Shown here: positions 7,178 to 15,168 of the stretch, one piece after another
Numbering within the stretch: position 1 is the first letter of the stretch
Layout of the letters: every line of letters begins with the position of its first letter
From: an uncultured Lysobacteraceae bacterium
GTDB lineage: Bacteria > Pseudomonadota > Gammaproteobacteria > Xanthomonadales > Xanthomonadaceae
Direction of reading: 5' to 3'
Assembly: GCA_946482565.1 (NCBI GenBank)
Contig: CAMLSB010000023.1
Coordinates: 1 to 18,891, forward strand
Length of the DNA: 18,891 nucleotides
Notes under the pieces: model-generated
Seen by the model: the letters and a program-made list of their open reading frames with translations, nothing else
Databases searched by the model: none
Told to the model about the DNA's origin: nothing
Position numbers and translations under genes: made by a program

Positions 7178-8410
7178 ATGGACGCGACGCCCGCCACGAT
7201 CGGGATCGACCTGCACGGGGCCGCCACGCTCGCACCGGCTGGCGTCGTGCGCACGCCGCTGCCGATCCGCGACGGTCGCATCGGCAGCGCAGCCGGCGTA
7301 CAGGCGCCACGCCTGCGGCTGGACGGGCACCTGGTCCTGCCGGGGCTGGTCAACGCGCACGAGCACCTGCACGTGAACGCGGTACCCCCGCTCTTGCACG
7401 ACGAGCCGTTCCGCAACAGCTACGAGTGGATCGAAGCGTTCGGCGCGCATTTCGCGCAGCCGGCGGTGGCCGCGGCGCTCGCCGTGCCCCGGGACGTGCG
7501 CATGCGCCACGGCGCGCTGAAGAACCTGCTGGCCGGCACCACCTGTGTCGCTCACCACGATCCCTGGCATCCGGTGCTGGACGAACCCGATTTCCCGGTC
7601 GCCGTGCTGCGCGGCCATGGCTGGAGCTATGCGCTCGGATGGCCGGGCTATGGCCCCGATGCGCGGCGCAGCTTCCTCGACACGCCGGGCGAACGCCCGT
7701 GGATGATCCACCTGGCCGAAGGTACCGATGCCGTCGCGCAGGCGGAACTGGACGCGCTCGACGCCATCGGTTGCCTCGCGCGCAACAGCGTGCTGGTGCA
7801 CGGCGTGGGCTTGCGCGCGTCCGACATCGAACGCGTCATCGAACGAGGCGCGGCCGTCGTCTGGTGTCCTTCGAGCAACCACGCCCTGCTCGGCCGCACG
7901 CTGGATCCACACCGGCTGCTCGCCGCCGGCCGGCTCGCGCTGGGCACGGATTCGCGGCTCAGCGGCGCGCGCGACATGCTCGACGAAATGCGCGGCATCG
8001 CGCTGCGCGGCGAACTGGCGCAGGCACGGTTGCTGGAACTGGCGACCACTGCCGCCGCGCGCATCCTGCGCATGCCGGGCCATGGCAGCCTCGGGCCGGG
8101 CGACCGGGCGGACCTCCTGGTCGTGCGCGATACCGGGGGCAACGCCGCGGACGCGGTCGCGGGCCTGCGCCGCAGCGACCTGCGCGCGGTCGTGCGCGAC
8201 GGACTGCCCTGCATCACCGATCCCGACCTGGCCGACTGGTTCGCGATCGCCGGCGTCGACGCCGTGCCGGTCTCGCTCGACGGCCAGCCGAAGCTGCTGG
8301 CGCGCTGGCTCGCCGATCCCGCCGTCATCGCGCTCGAACCGGGCCTCGAACCCGACACCGGCGCCGGGCGATCGCAGGGCGCGCCCGCGTTGATCACGGG
8401 GAGCCGCTGA
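7178..8410 (+). CDS. Metal-dependent amidohydrolase-family protein
   Basis: A 410-residue member of the amidohydrolase superfamily, closest in layout to the ATZ/TRZ and cytosine/guanine deaminase group, which hydrolyse C-N bonds such as amidines or amides in small molecules. Visible metal-site residues are the HxH motif in NAHEHLH (His61, His63), His178 in MIHLAEG, His208 in VLVHGVG and Asp258 in LGTDSRLSG. The N-terminal small beta domain (DGRIGS... LVLPGLVNAHEH) and the C-terminal return to it (GSLGPGDRADLLVV) are both present, so the enzyme looks complete and active. It starts 2 nt after the methyltransferase stop, and its own stop overlaps the next start (ATGA at 8407-8411 region). Within this cluster it probably trims or deaminates a biosynthetic intermediate; substrate unknown. 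Confidence 0.87.
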   Translation: MDATPATIGIDLHGAATLAPAGVVRTPLPIRDGRIGSAAGVQAPRLRLDGHLVLPGLVNAHEHLHVNAVPPLLHDEPFRNSYEWIEAFGAHFAQPAVAAALAVPRDVRMRHGALKNLLAGTTCVAHHDPWHPVLDEPDFPVAVLRGHGWSYALGWPGYGPDARRSFLDTPGERPWMIHLAEGTDAVAQAELDALDAIGCLARNSVLVHGVGLRASDIERVIERGAAVVWCPSSNHALLGRTLDPHRLLAAGRLALGTDSRLSGARDMLDEMRGIALRGELAQARLLELATTAAARILRMPGHGSLGPGDRADLLVVRDTGGNAADAVAGLRRSDLRAVVRDGLPCITDPDLADWFAIAGVDAVPVSLDGQPKLLARWLADPAVIALEPGLEPDTGAGRSQGAPALITGSR

Positions 8411-9168
8411 TGCCGGGCACCGCAGCGAACGCCCCGATCCTCCTCGACCCGGTGCCCGCCTATGCGCTGTGGGCGTCGAGCTATCCGGCGCATGCGCACA
8501 ACCCGGTGATGCTGGCCGAGGAACGCGCCATGCTCGCGCTGCTGCCCGAATCGCTGCGCGGGATGGCCGTGCTCGACGCAGGCTGCGGCAGCGGACGCTA
8601 CATGTTGCACGCGCTGCGGCGCGGCGCGGCGCGCGCCACCGGCGTGGACCTGTCGCCGGAGATGCTCGCGCATGCCGGCGATGCGCTGCGCGGCTTCGGC
8701 GAGCGCAACGACGGACGCGACAACGGCCACAATCGCGGCGGCAACCGGGAAGCCTCCATCGGACTGGTCGCCGGAAGCCTCGACGCCCTGCCCGTCGCGG
8801 ATGCCAGCGTGGATCTCGCCGTTTGCGGCCTCGTCGTCGGCCACCTGCCCGACCTGCGCGCATGCGTCGCCGAACTCGCCCGCGCGACCCGACCCGGTGG
8901 CAACGTGCTGTGCAGCGACGTCCACCCGATCGGCCACGCGCTCGGATGGGTGCGCGATTTCAGGCATGGCGGCGAACGCTACGCCGTTCGCCACGCGCAA
9001 CACCTCTACGCCGACTGGCACGACGCCTGCACGGCGGCCGGCCTGCACATCGAGCAGGTGCGCGAGCCGATGCTGGACCCGGCCGACATCCCCGCGGGCG
9101 CGCGCTTCGATCGCGCCGCCCTCGATGTGCCCGTCGCCCTGGTACTGAAGCTGCGGCGCGCGCCTTGA
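8410..9168 (+). CDS. Class I SAM-dependent methyltransferase (operon gene 3)
   Basis: A 252-residue BioC/UbiE-like methyltransferase. The N-terminal YALWASSYPAHAHNPVM (18-34) resembles the 'Y..WA..YD...N' lead-in of this group. Motif I is VLDAGCGSGRY (54-64), the acidic residue of motif II lies in ATGVDLSPEM (76-85), and SVDLAVCGLVVGHL and RATRPGGNVLCSDVHP are motifs IV and VI. An unusual low-complexity insert rich in Gly, Asn, Asp and Arg (about 97-114, 8698-8751) separates motif II from the next strand and looks like a surface loop. The ATG overlaps the amidohydrolase TGA by one base, typical of translational coupling. The substrate is unknown, but three different methyltransferases in one locus point to a heavily methylated product or sequential tailoring. 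Confidence 0.87.
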   Translation: MPGTAANAPILLDPVPAYALWASSYPAHAHNPVMLAEERAMLALLPESLRGMAVLDAGCGSGRYMLHALRRGAARATGVDLSPEMLAHAGDALRGFGERNDGRDNGHNRGGNREASIGLVAGSLDALPVADASVDLAVCGLVVGHLPDLRACVAELARATRPGGNVLCSDVHPIGHALGWVRDFRHGGERYAVRHAQHLYADWHDACTAAGLHIEQVREPMLDPADIPAGARFDRAALDVPVALVLKLRRAP

Positions 9169-9194
9169 CCCCGGACTCCCTGGACATCCATCGC

Positions 9195-10715
9195 ATGCCG
9201 AACGCTCCGCGCACCCTGCTGGTCAACCCCACGATCGCGTCGCGCCGCAGCGCGCGTTTCCCGCTGGCACTGCTGACCCTGTCCGCGGCGCTGGAGCGGA
9301 ATGGCGCGGGCAGCAGCCGGATCATCGACGGCAATGTCGATCGCGAGTTCGTCGACGCGGCGCTGCGCGCGATCGAAGAGGAACCGTTCGACCTCGCCGG
9401 CATCAGCGTCATGGGCGGCCCGCAGCTGGCGCCGGCGATGGCCGTTTCGCGCGCGATCCGCGAACGCTTCCCGAAACTGCCGATCGCCTGGGGTGGTTAC
9501 TTCCCCACGCTCAACACGGAAGCGGCGATCGGCTCGCCGGACGTGGACTACGTCATCCGCGGCCCCGGCGACGAGACCCTGCCGGAACTCGTCGCTGCGC
9601 TGCGCGACGGCGACCACGCCGCACCCGGGCGCGTCGCCGGGCTGTCCTGGAAGAACGGCGACGCCATCGTGCACAACCCCGCACGACGCATTCCGGTCCC
9701 CGCCGGCGGGGATCGCTTGCCCTACGAACTGCTGGGCGACCCGCGTCGCTATCTCGCGCGCACCTATCTCGGCCGCCGCACCGCCGTCCACCAGGCGGCG
9801 ACCGGTTGCCGCTTCCGCTGCACCTTCTGCGGCGTCGCGGCGATGTACGGTGGCGCCACCTACCTGTCCACGCCGGAGCGGCTCGATCGCGATCTCACGT
9901 ACTTCAAGCACGAGCTCGGCGCCGACTCCGTGCAGTACCTCGACAACAACTTCTTCGACCGCGAGCAGGACATGATCCCGCTGCTCGAGGTCATGGCGCG
10001 CCATGCGATGCCGTGGTGGTGCTACGCCCGCGCCGATGCGCTGCTCGGGCTGTCCGCGCGCGGGTGGGAGCTGGTGCGCAAGAGCCGGTTGCGCATGGCC
10101 TACATCGGTGCCGAGTCGCCGAGCGGGCAGATGCTCAAGGACATCCGCAAGGGCACGCGCCCCGACCAGACCGTCGAAGCCGTGAAGCTGTGCCGCCGCC
10201 AGGGCGTGATCCCGGAACTGTCGTTCATGGTCGCGCCGCCGGAGAACACCGAAGAGGAAACCGAGCGCACGTTCGACTTCATCCGCGAACTCAAGCGGAT
10301 CAACCCGGACGCGGAGGTGATCGTCTACATCTATACGCCGCTGCCGGACGAAAGCCGGCACGAGTCCGATCGCCGCCGGCGGGCGCCGGTGGACATGCGC
10401 GACCTGGAGGGCCGCCCCGTGGTCTTCCCGAAGACCGTCGAGGAATGGGCGGAGCCGCGCTGGGTCGCCTACGCGTGCCACGCCGATGCGCCATGGCTGG
10501 ACGACAGGCTGCGGCAGCGGATCCACGACTTCGTGACGGTGCTGCGTTGCCGCTATCCGACCGTGCAGGACCTGGGTTCGCCGGCCTGGGCCAAGCGCGG
10601 ACTGCGCGCGATGGCAGCCTGGCGCTACCGCCACGGCAACTACGACCGGCCGTGGGAACTGGAGCTGGCCAGCCGGCTGCTGAGCCTGCGCATGCCGCAG
10701 CTCTCCGGCCTCTAG
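9195..10715 (+). CDS. B12-binding-domain radical SAM enzyme (operon gene 4)
   Basis: A 506-residue cobalamin-dependent radical SAM protein. The N-terminal B12-binding domain covers about residues 5-140, with the family-like runs FDLAGISVMGG, PIAWGGYFPT and DYVIRGPGDETLPELV. I see no DxHxxG base-off histidine motif, as is common in this class. The [4Fe-4S] site is CRFRCTFC (Cys205, Cys209, Cys212). Downstream are the radical SAM barrel strands, including SVQYLDNNFF, WWCYARAD and MAYIGAES, then a C-terminal domain of about 120 residues. Such enzymes often methylate unactivated carbons or phosphinates, or catalyse ring rearrangements. I chose ATG at 9195; an in-frame TTG at 9165 overlaps the previous stop (TTGA) and would add ten residues. 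Supply of cobalamin and SAM is implied. Product not assignable. Confidence 0.9.
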   Translation: MPNAPRTLLVNPTIASRRSARFPLALLTLSAALERNGAGSSRIIDGNVDREFVDAALRAIEEEPFDLAGISVMGGPQLAPAMAVSRAIRERFPKLPIAWGGYFPTLNTEAAIGSPDVDYVIRGPGDETLPELVAALRDGDHAAPGRVAGLSWKNGDAIVHNPARRIPVPAGGDRLPYELLGDPRRYLARTYLGRRTAVHQAATGCRFRCTFCGVAAMYGGATYLSTPERLDRDLTYFKHELGADSVQYLDNNFFDREQDMIPLLEVMARHAMPWWCYARADALLGLSARGWELVRKSRLRMAYIGAESPSGQMLKDIRKGTRPDQTVEAVKLCRRQGVIPELSFMVAPPENTEEETERTFDFIRELKRINPDAEVIVYIYTPLPDESRHESDRRRRAPVDMRDLEGRPVVFPKTVEEWAEPRWVAYACHADAPWLDDRLRQRIHDFVTVLRCRYPTVQDLGSPAWAKRGLRAMAAWRYRHGNYDRPWELELASRLLSLRMPQLSGL

Positions 10716-10732
10716 CGCCAGGCCCTGCCGCA

Positions 10733-11860
10733 TTGCACGTCGTCCAGGCCAGCTTCCAGCCAGCGCCGGAAGGGCTTGCGCCTGCCGCGCTGCTCGACCG
10801 CTGGCGTTCGCTGGCGGATGTCGCCGGGATCGCCGCCAGTGGCGGCGTCCGCATTACGGTCGTGCAGGCGGCATCGCAACCCGATTGCCTCGTGCGCGAT
10901 GGCATCGAATACCACTTCGTCGACGTCGCCGCACTGGATACTGCGCCCAAGCGCGCTCGCCGCATCGCGGGCCTGCTGGCGGAGCTCGGCGCGGATGTCC
11001 TGCACGTGCATGGGCTGGCGTTCGCGGGCGAAGCGTTCGCGGTGTCGCGCCGGCTGCCGCGGTTGGCGATCCTGTGCCAAGACCATGCCGACCACCCGCC
11101 GCGCTGGTGGCGCGTACCGCAGTGGCGGCACTGGTACTCGGCGGTTTCGGGCGTTGCGTTCACCGCTGCGGCACAGGCCCGGCCATTCTTCGACGCCCAC
11201 GCGTTCCCGGCGCGCATGCCGGTCTTCGCGATCCCGGAATCCAGCAGCCGCTTCGCGCCCGGCGATCGCCGGCGCGCGCGCGCCGATACCGGCATCCATG
11301 GCGACCCGTGCGTGCTGTGGGTCGGGCACATGAATGCCGGCAAGGATCCGCTCACCGTCATCGATGGCGTCGCGCAGGCCGCGATGCGGCTGCCGGGACT
11401 GCAGCTGTGGTGCGCATTCGGCTCCGCGCCATTGCTGGCCGAGGTGCAGTACCGCGTGCGCGCCTGCCCGCAGCTCGCCGATCGCGTGCATTTCCTCGGC
11501 AGCGTGCCGCATGCGCAGGTCCAGTCGCTGATGCGCGCCGCCGACCTCTTCGTCTCCGGCAGCCGCTCGGAAAGCTGCGGTTACGCCCTGCTGGAAGCAC
11601 TCGCCTGCGGCGCCACGCCGGTGGTCGCCGACATCCCGTCGTTCCGCGCCCTGACCGGCGACGGCGCCGTCGGTCGCCTGTGGCCGCCCGGCGATGCCGC
11701 GCGCCTCGCCGGAGCGCTCGTGGAAGCCGCGTCGCAGCGCACGTCGCCGGCACGGGTGCGCGCGCATTTCGACGCGACGTTGTCCTTCGAGGCAGTGGGC
11801 CGGCGCTGGGCCGGCGCCTACGCGCTGGTACGCGACGCCCATGCGCGGGGCCGGCGGTGA
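10733..11860 (+). CDS. GT4-family glycosyltransferase (operon gene 5)
   Basis: A 375-residue GT-B fold glycosyltransferase. The start is taken as TTG at 10733, because MHVVQASF is a typical opening strand of this family and no ATG lies between it and the previous stop at 10715. The N-terminal domain includes ADVLHVHGLAFAGEAF (88-103) and ILCQDHADHP. The C-terminal nucleotide-sugar domain begins about residue 193 with CVLWVGHMNAGKDPLTVI, then RVHFLGSVPH and LFVSGSRSESCGYALLEALACG. The EX7E motif is Glu280 to Glu288, which in retaining GT4 enzymes contacts the nucleotide sugar. Its end overlaps the next gene by 4 nt (GTGA). It should transfer a sugar from a nucleotide donor to an acceptor made by the cluster; donor and acceptor unknown. 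Confidence 0.87.
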   Translation: MHVVQASFQPAPEGLAPAALLDRWRSLADVAGIAASGGVRITVVQAASQPDCLVRDGIEYHFVDVAALDTAPKRARRIAGLLAELGADVLHVHGLAFAGEAFAVSRRLPRLAILCQDHADHPPRWWRVPQWRHWYSAVSGVAFTAAAQARPFFDAHAFPARMPVFAIPESSSRFAPGDRRRARADTGIHGDPCVLWVGHMNAGKDPLTVIDGVAQAAMRLPGLQLWCAFGSAPLLAEVQYRVRACPQLADRVHFLGSVPHAQVQSLMRAADLFVSGSRSESCGYALLEALACGATPVVADIPSFRALTGDGAVGRLWPPGDAARLAGALVEAASQRTSPARVRAHFDATLSFEAVGRRWAGAYALVRDAHARGRR

Positions 11861-12951
11861 AGCTCGCGCTGGTCGTGCCCGGGGGCGTCGACCGTAGCGG
11901 CGAGCGGCGCGTGATCCCCGCGCTGCTGGCACTCGTCGAACGGCTGTCGCGACGCCACGAAGTGCATGTGTTCGCGCTGCACCAGGAAGCCGCCCGTGCC
12001 GAATGGAGCCTGGCCGGCGCCCGCATCCACAACATCGGCGAAGGCTGGACCCGCGTGCGTGCCGTGCGGGCCATCCTCGTCGAACACCGGCGTGCGCCGT
12101 TCGACTGCATCCAGGCGATCTTCTCCGGCTCCTGCGGCCTGGTCGCCGTCGCGGCGGCGCGACTGCTGCGCGTGCGCTGCCTCGTGCATATCGCCGGCGG
12201 CGAACTCGTGGCCCTGCCCGCGATCGACTACGGCGGCCGCCGGCGGCTCGCCAGCCGGATGCGCGAAGCGTTCGTGCTGCGCGCCGCCGATGCCGTGACC
12301 GCGGCCAGCGCGCCCATCCTGGCCTCGCTGCGCGATCTCGGCATTCGCGCGGATCGGGTTCCGCTCGGCGTCGACCTCGGCGCATGGCCGCCATCGCCAC
12401 CATGCGAGCGCAGCGCCGGGCCGATTCGCCTCATCCATGTCGCCAGCCTCAACCGGGTGAAGGACCAGGCGACGCTGCTGCGCGCGCTGTCGATCCTCGC
12501 GCAACGCGGCGCGGACTTCTCGCTGGACATCGTGGGCGTCGATACGCTGGATGGCGAAGTGCAGCGGCTCGCCGCGGAACTCGGGCTGGACGACCGCGTG
12601 CATTTCCATGGCTTCATGACGCAGCGCGAGCTGCGCCCGCTGATGGAAGCGTCCGACTTGCTGGTGATGGCATCGCTCCACGAGGCGGGACCCGTGGTCG
12701 CACTCGAAGCGGCGATCGCCGGCGTGCCGACGGTCGGCACCGCGGTGGGACATCTCCTCGAATGGGCGCCTTCGGCCGCGCTCATCGCGCCTCCCGGCGA
12801 CGCGCCCGCGCTTGCGGATGCCATCGGCCGCGTGCTCGGCGACGAGGCGCTGCGCCTGCGACTCGCGTCGGCCGCGCAACGCCTGGCGATCGCGGAAGAC
12901 GCCGGGTTCACCGCACGGGCCTTCGAAACCCTCTATCGCCGATGGCCGTGA
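11857..12951 (+). CDS. GT4-family glycosyltransferase (operon gene 6)
   Basis: A second GT-B glycosyltransferase of 364 residues, only loosely similar to its neighbour. It starts with GTG at 11857, overlapping the previous stop, and reads MKLALVVPGGVDRSGERRVIP, the usual opening of GT4 enzymes with a glycine-rich loop. HIAGGELVALP (111-121) fits the acceptor domain. The donor domain has RLIHVASLNRVKDQATLLRAL (191-211), FHGFMTQRELRPLM and the EX7E motif Glu276 to Glu284 in HEAGPVVALEA. It is the last gene of the plus-strand operon; its stop is 10 nt from the stop of the convergent methyltransferase, with no clear terminator between. Two sequential glycosyltransferases suggest at least a disaccharide decoration, or two separate sugar additions. 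Confidence 0.88.
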   Translation: MKLALVVPGGVDRSGERRVIPALLALVERLSRRHEVHVFALHQEAARAEWSLAGARIHNIGEGWTRVRAVRAILVEHRRAPFDCIQAIFSGSCGLVAVAAARLLRVRCLVHIAGGELVALPAIDYGGRRRLASRMREAFVLRAADAVTAASAPILASLRDLGIRADRVPLGVDLGAWPPSPPCERSAGPIRLIHVASLNRVKDQATLLRALSILAQRGADFSLDIVGVDTLDGEVQRLAAELGLDDRVHFHGFMTQRELRPLMEASDLLVMASLHEAGPVVALEAAIAGVPTVGTAVGHLLEWAPSAALIAPPGDAPALADAIGRVLGDEALRLRLASAAQRLAIAEDAGFTARAFETLYRRWP

Positions 12952-12961
12952 TGCGCCGCCG

Positions 12962-13909
12962 TCAGCATGGCTTGCGCGCTACATGGAGGCGGAACCGCGA
13001 CGGCGCGCGACGGCGACGCAGCGCCGCGATCGCCGGCCGCAGCGCCCAGCGCGGCCCGTACCAGGGCTGGTGCACTTCCCACTGGATCCCCAGCGCGCGC
13101 GCCATCGCGTCCAGGCGCGCGTCGGTCAGGAACCCGATCGCGTCGAGCGAACCGCCGTCCGTGCCATGCCGGCCCAGGAAATCGAGCCGCTGCTCCGCCA
13201 GCATCCTCCTGCCATCCTCCTCGCGCGGATACCAGGGCGTGTCGCCGATGACCACGCTGCCGCCGGGCTTCACGCAGCGCAGGGATTCGCGTAGCGTCGC
13301 CACCGCATCCTCGCAGTAGTGGAAGGAGGCGTTGAACACGGCGAGGTCGAACTGCGCATCGTCGAAGGGAAGCCGGTCGAAGCTTGCCTGGAAGCGCGGG
13401 AATGGCGTCGGCAACCGTGCCAGGCAGTGTCGTGCCGCGCCGAGCCCGTCGGTGTCGTTGACCACGAGGTCCACGGCGCAGGGGCGATGGCCTGCCAGCG
13501 CCAGGCGGTGGCTCATCCAGCCGTTGCCGGCGCCGAGGTCCAGCACCTTGCACGCGCCCCCCGCGCCCTCGCGCGGCAGCAGGTGTCGCATGAGGTAATC
13601 GTGGCTGCGCGCGCGGATGTGCCACTGTCGCGGGTCGCGGCCGGAAAGATCGCGATACGGAAGCGCGAGGTAGTACGCCGCGCGGTCGCTGCCGCGCCCT
13701 TCCGCCTCGCGGATGCGTTCGTAATCGGCGACGAAGCGGGCATGGCGCGCCCGCGACCCCGGCGACAGCGCGTCGACGATGCCGTCGCGCACCTCGAAGC
13801 CGAAACCACAGGCCGGACAAGCGGAAGCTGCAACGCCGGCGCCGCAACACGGGCAGCGCAACCGGATGCCTTCGGCCGGCACCGCCTCCCGCGTTGCACG
13901 GGGTTGCAT
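12962..13909 (-). CDS. Zinc-ribbon class I SAM methyltransferase
   Basis: A 315-residue methyltransferase with an N-terminal zinc ribbon: Cys19, Cys22, Cys31 and Cys34 (RCPCCG and ACPACG). The spacer DGIVDALSPGSRARHARFV links it to the Rossmann domain, a layout known from methyltransferases of polysaccharide and natural-product loci. Motif I is VLDLGAGNG (122-130), VDLVVND follows, then FDLAVFNASFHYCED and CVKPGGSVVIGDTPWY. The C-terminal tail (YGPRWALRPAIAALRRRRAP) is basic and may be a docking helix. ATG at 13909 lies 17 nt after the nucleotidyltransferase stop; this is the third gene of a three-gene minus-strand operon. Substrate unknown; an O- or N-methylation of the cluster product is likely. 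Confidence 0.86.
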   Translation of the reverse strand: MQPRATREAVPAEGIRLRCPCCGAGVAASACPACGFGFEVRDGIVDALSPGSRARHARFVADYERIREAEGRGSDRAAYYLALPYRDLSGRDPRQWHIRARSHDYLMRHLLPREGAGGACKVLDLGAGNGWMSHRLALAGHRPCAVDLVVNDTDGLGAARHCLARLPTPFPRFQASFDRLPFDDAQFDLAVFNASFHYCEDAVATLRESLRCVKPGGSVVIGDTPWYPREEDGRRMLAEQRLDFLGRHGTDGGSLDAIGFLTDARLDAMARALGIQWEVHQPWYGPRWALRPAIAALRRRRAPSRFRLHVARKPC

Positions 13910-13926
13910 GCCGGTGCCCGACGCGC

Positions 13927-15168
13927 TCAGGAGGCCAGCACCGGCGACTCCATCGCCGCGCGCACCGCATAGAGGATGTCCATGCGCGGCACCGGTCGCG
14001 CCAGCCAGCGGAGCACGCGCCGCGCGTGGCCCATCCGCGGCCAGGCCTGGCCTTGCAGCCACAGCTGGGTGCGCATCATGTCGTCCCGTTCCTGCACCGC
14101 TTCGCGCGATGGCCTTGCCCGGTTGGCGAGGTAACGGCGGGCGTCGCCGGCCGAACGCGACCATTCCAGCCCGTCCAGCGGATGCAGCCAGAGCTCGGAA
14201 CAGGACACGCGCGTCATGTCCTGGCGAAGCGAGATCGCCCGCAGCAGCCACGGGCACTCCCGCGACAGCCGCGACAGGACGCCTGCGGGAACGAGGCCCG
14301 GATGGTAGCGCTCGACGAGGCGCAGGACAGGCAACGCCCACCACGCCGGACCGCCCGCGTCGGAGTCGCAGTCGTCGAGTTCGCGCCAGTCGCCCTCGCC
14401 CATCCGCGGGGACAACAGCGCGATGTCGTGCAGGTGCACCAGGCGCAGGCTGCGACTGCAGATTCCGCCCGCCGCGTGCAGCAGGAGGTGGCACATCAGC
14501 GCACCCGTCGACGCGTAGGCGTTCAAGCCGGGCCGCGCGGATGCTGGATACACGCGTTCGGTGATGTCGGCGAGCGAAACCGGCAAGCGCTCCTGGAGCC
14601 GGAAATGCAGCTCGATGGTGACCGGCGTATCGCAGTGCTCGCCGAGGCCGGGCACCGGGGCGCCGCCGGCCGGCTTGAACACGCGATGCTTCCACTGCGC
14701 GTACGACTCCGCATAGCCGAGCGCCTCGAGCATCGCCACCGCCGTGCCGGCATCGCTTTCGCGCACCAGCAGGTCGATGTCGGCCATCGGGCGATCTCCC
14801 GGCGCATACAGGCCGATGGCATGCAGCGCCGATCCCTTCAGCGCCACGACCGGCAATCCTGCAGTGCACGCGCCGGCGTCGATGCGCGCGAGCAGCGCGG
14901 CGATGCGCCGCTGGCGGCATTCGACATGCGCGCGCTGGTCGCGCAGGTATCGCTGCCAGGCGCCATGCTGCCAGCGGCAGCGCCGGCCCAGCAGCGGCGA
15001 GACCCCGTGCGCCGCGGCGACCGCGGATGCGAGCCGCCATTGCACGTCGTCCCAATCCGGCGTCGGCGTCCCCGGTTGCGCCAGCTCCATCGCCAGCGCC
15101 TCGGTGGCGGCGTGCAGGCCGGCCTTAACCGCCTTGAGTGGCGGCAGCGCGGACGTTTTCATCGGCAT
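13927..15168 (-). CDS. Nucleotidyltransferase-family protein, PF14907 type
   Basis: A 413-residue protein with the core motif of the 'uncharacterised nucleotidyltransferase' family PF14907. VVALKGSALHAIGLY (107-121) is followed by RPMADIDLLV, where Asp130 and Asp132 match the metal-binding DxD of polymerase-beta-type nucleotidyltransferases. Later TIELHFRL, LMCHLLLHAAGG and LRLVHLHDIALL are typical of the helical C-terminal part. Relatives often lie in lasso-peptide and other modified-peptide loci and in exopolysaccharide loci, commonly with HPr-kinase-like proteins, as here. Their reaction is largely unknown; nucleotide transfer to a peptide or small molecule is the usual proposal. The ATG at 15168 lies inside the end of the radical SAM gene (44-nt overlap), so translation is probably coupled; a later Met is possible. 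Confidence 0.82.
   Translation of the reverse strand: MPMKTSALPPLKAVKAGLHAATEALAMELAQPGTPTPDWDDVQWRLASAVAAAHGVSPLLGRRCRWQHGAWQRYLRDQRAHVECRQRRIAALLARIDAGACTAGLPVVALKGSALHAIGLYAPGDRPMADIDLLVRESDAGTAVAMLEALGYAESYAQWKHRVFKPAGGAPVPGLGEHCDTPVTIELHFRLQERLPVSLADITERVYPASARPGLNAYASTGALMCHLLLHAAGGICSRSLRLVHLHDIALLSPRMGEGDWRELDDCDSDAGGPAWWALPVLRLVERYHPGLVPAGVLSRLSRECPWLLRAISLRQDMTRVSCSELWLHPLDGLEWSRSAGDARRYLANRARPSREAVQERDDMMRTQLWLQGQAWPRMGHARRVLRWLARPVPRMDILYAVRAAMESPVLAS

Noticed and set aside
12949..12964. A bidirectional terminator between the convergent glycosyltransferase and methyltransferase genes
   Set aside because: The stops are only 10 nt apart and no convincing stem followed by a T run is visible on either strand.
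12962..15055. The zinc-ribbon methyltransferase read as a 697-residue fusion
   Set aside because: The N-terminal half lies out of frame over the nucleotidyltransferase gene and has no domain; the ATG at 13909 immediately precedes the zinc ribbon.
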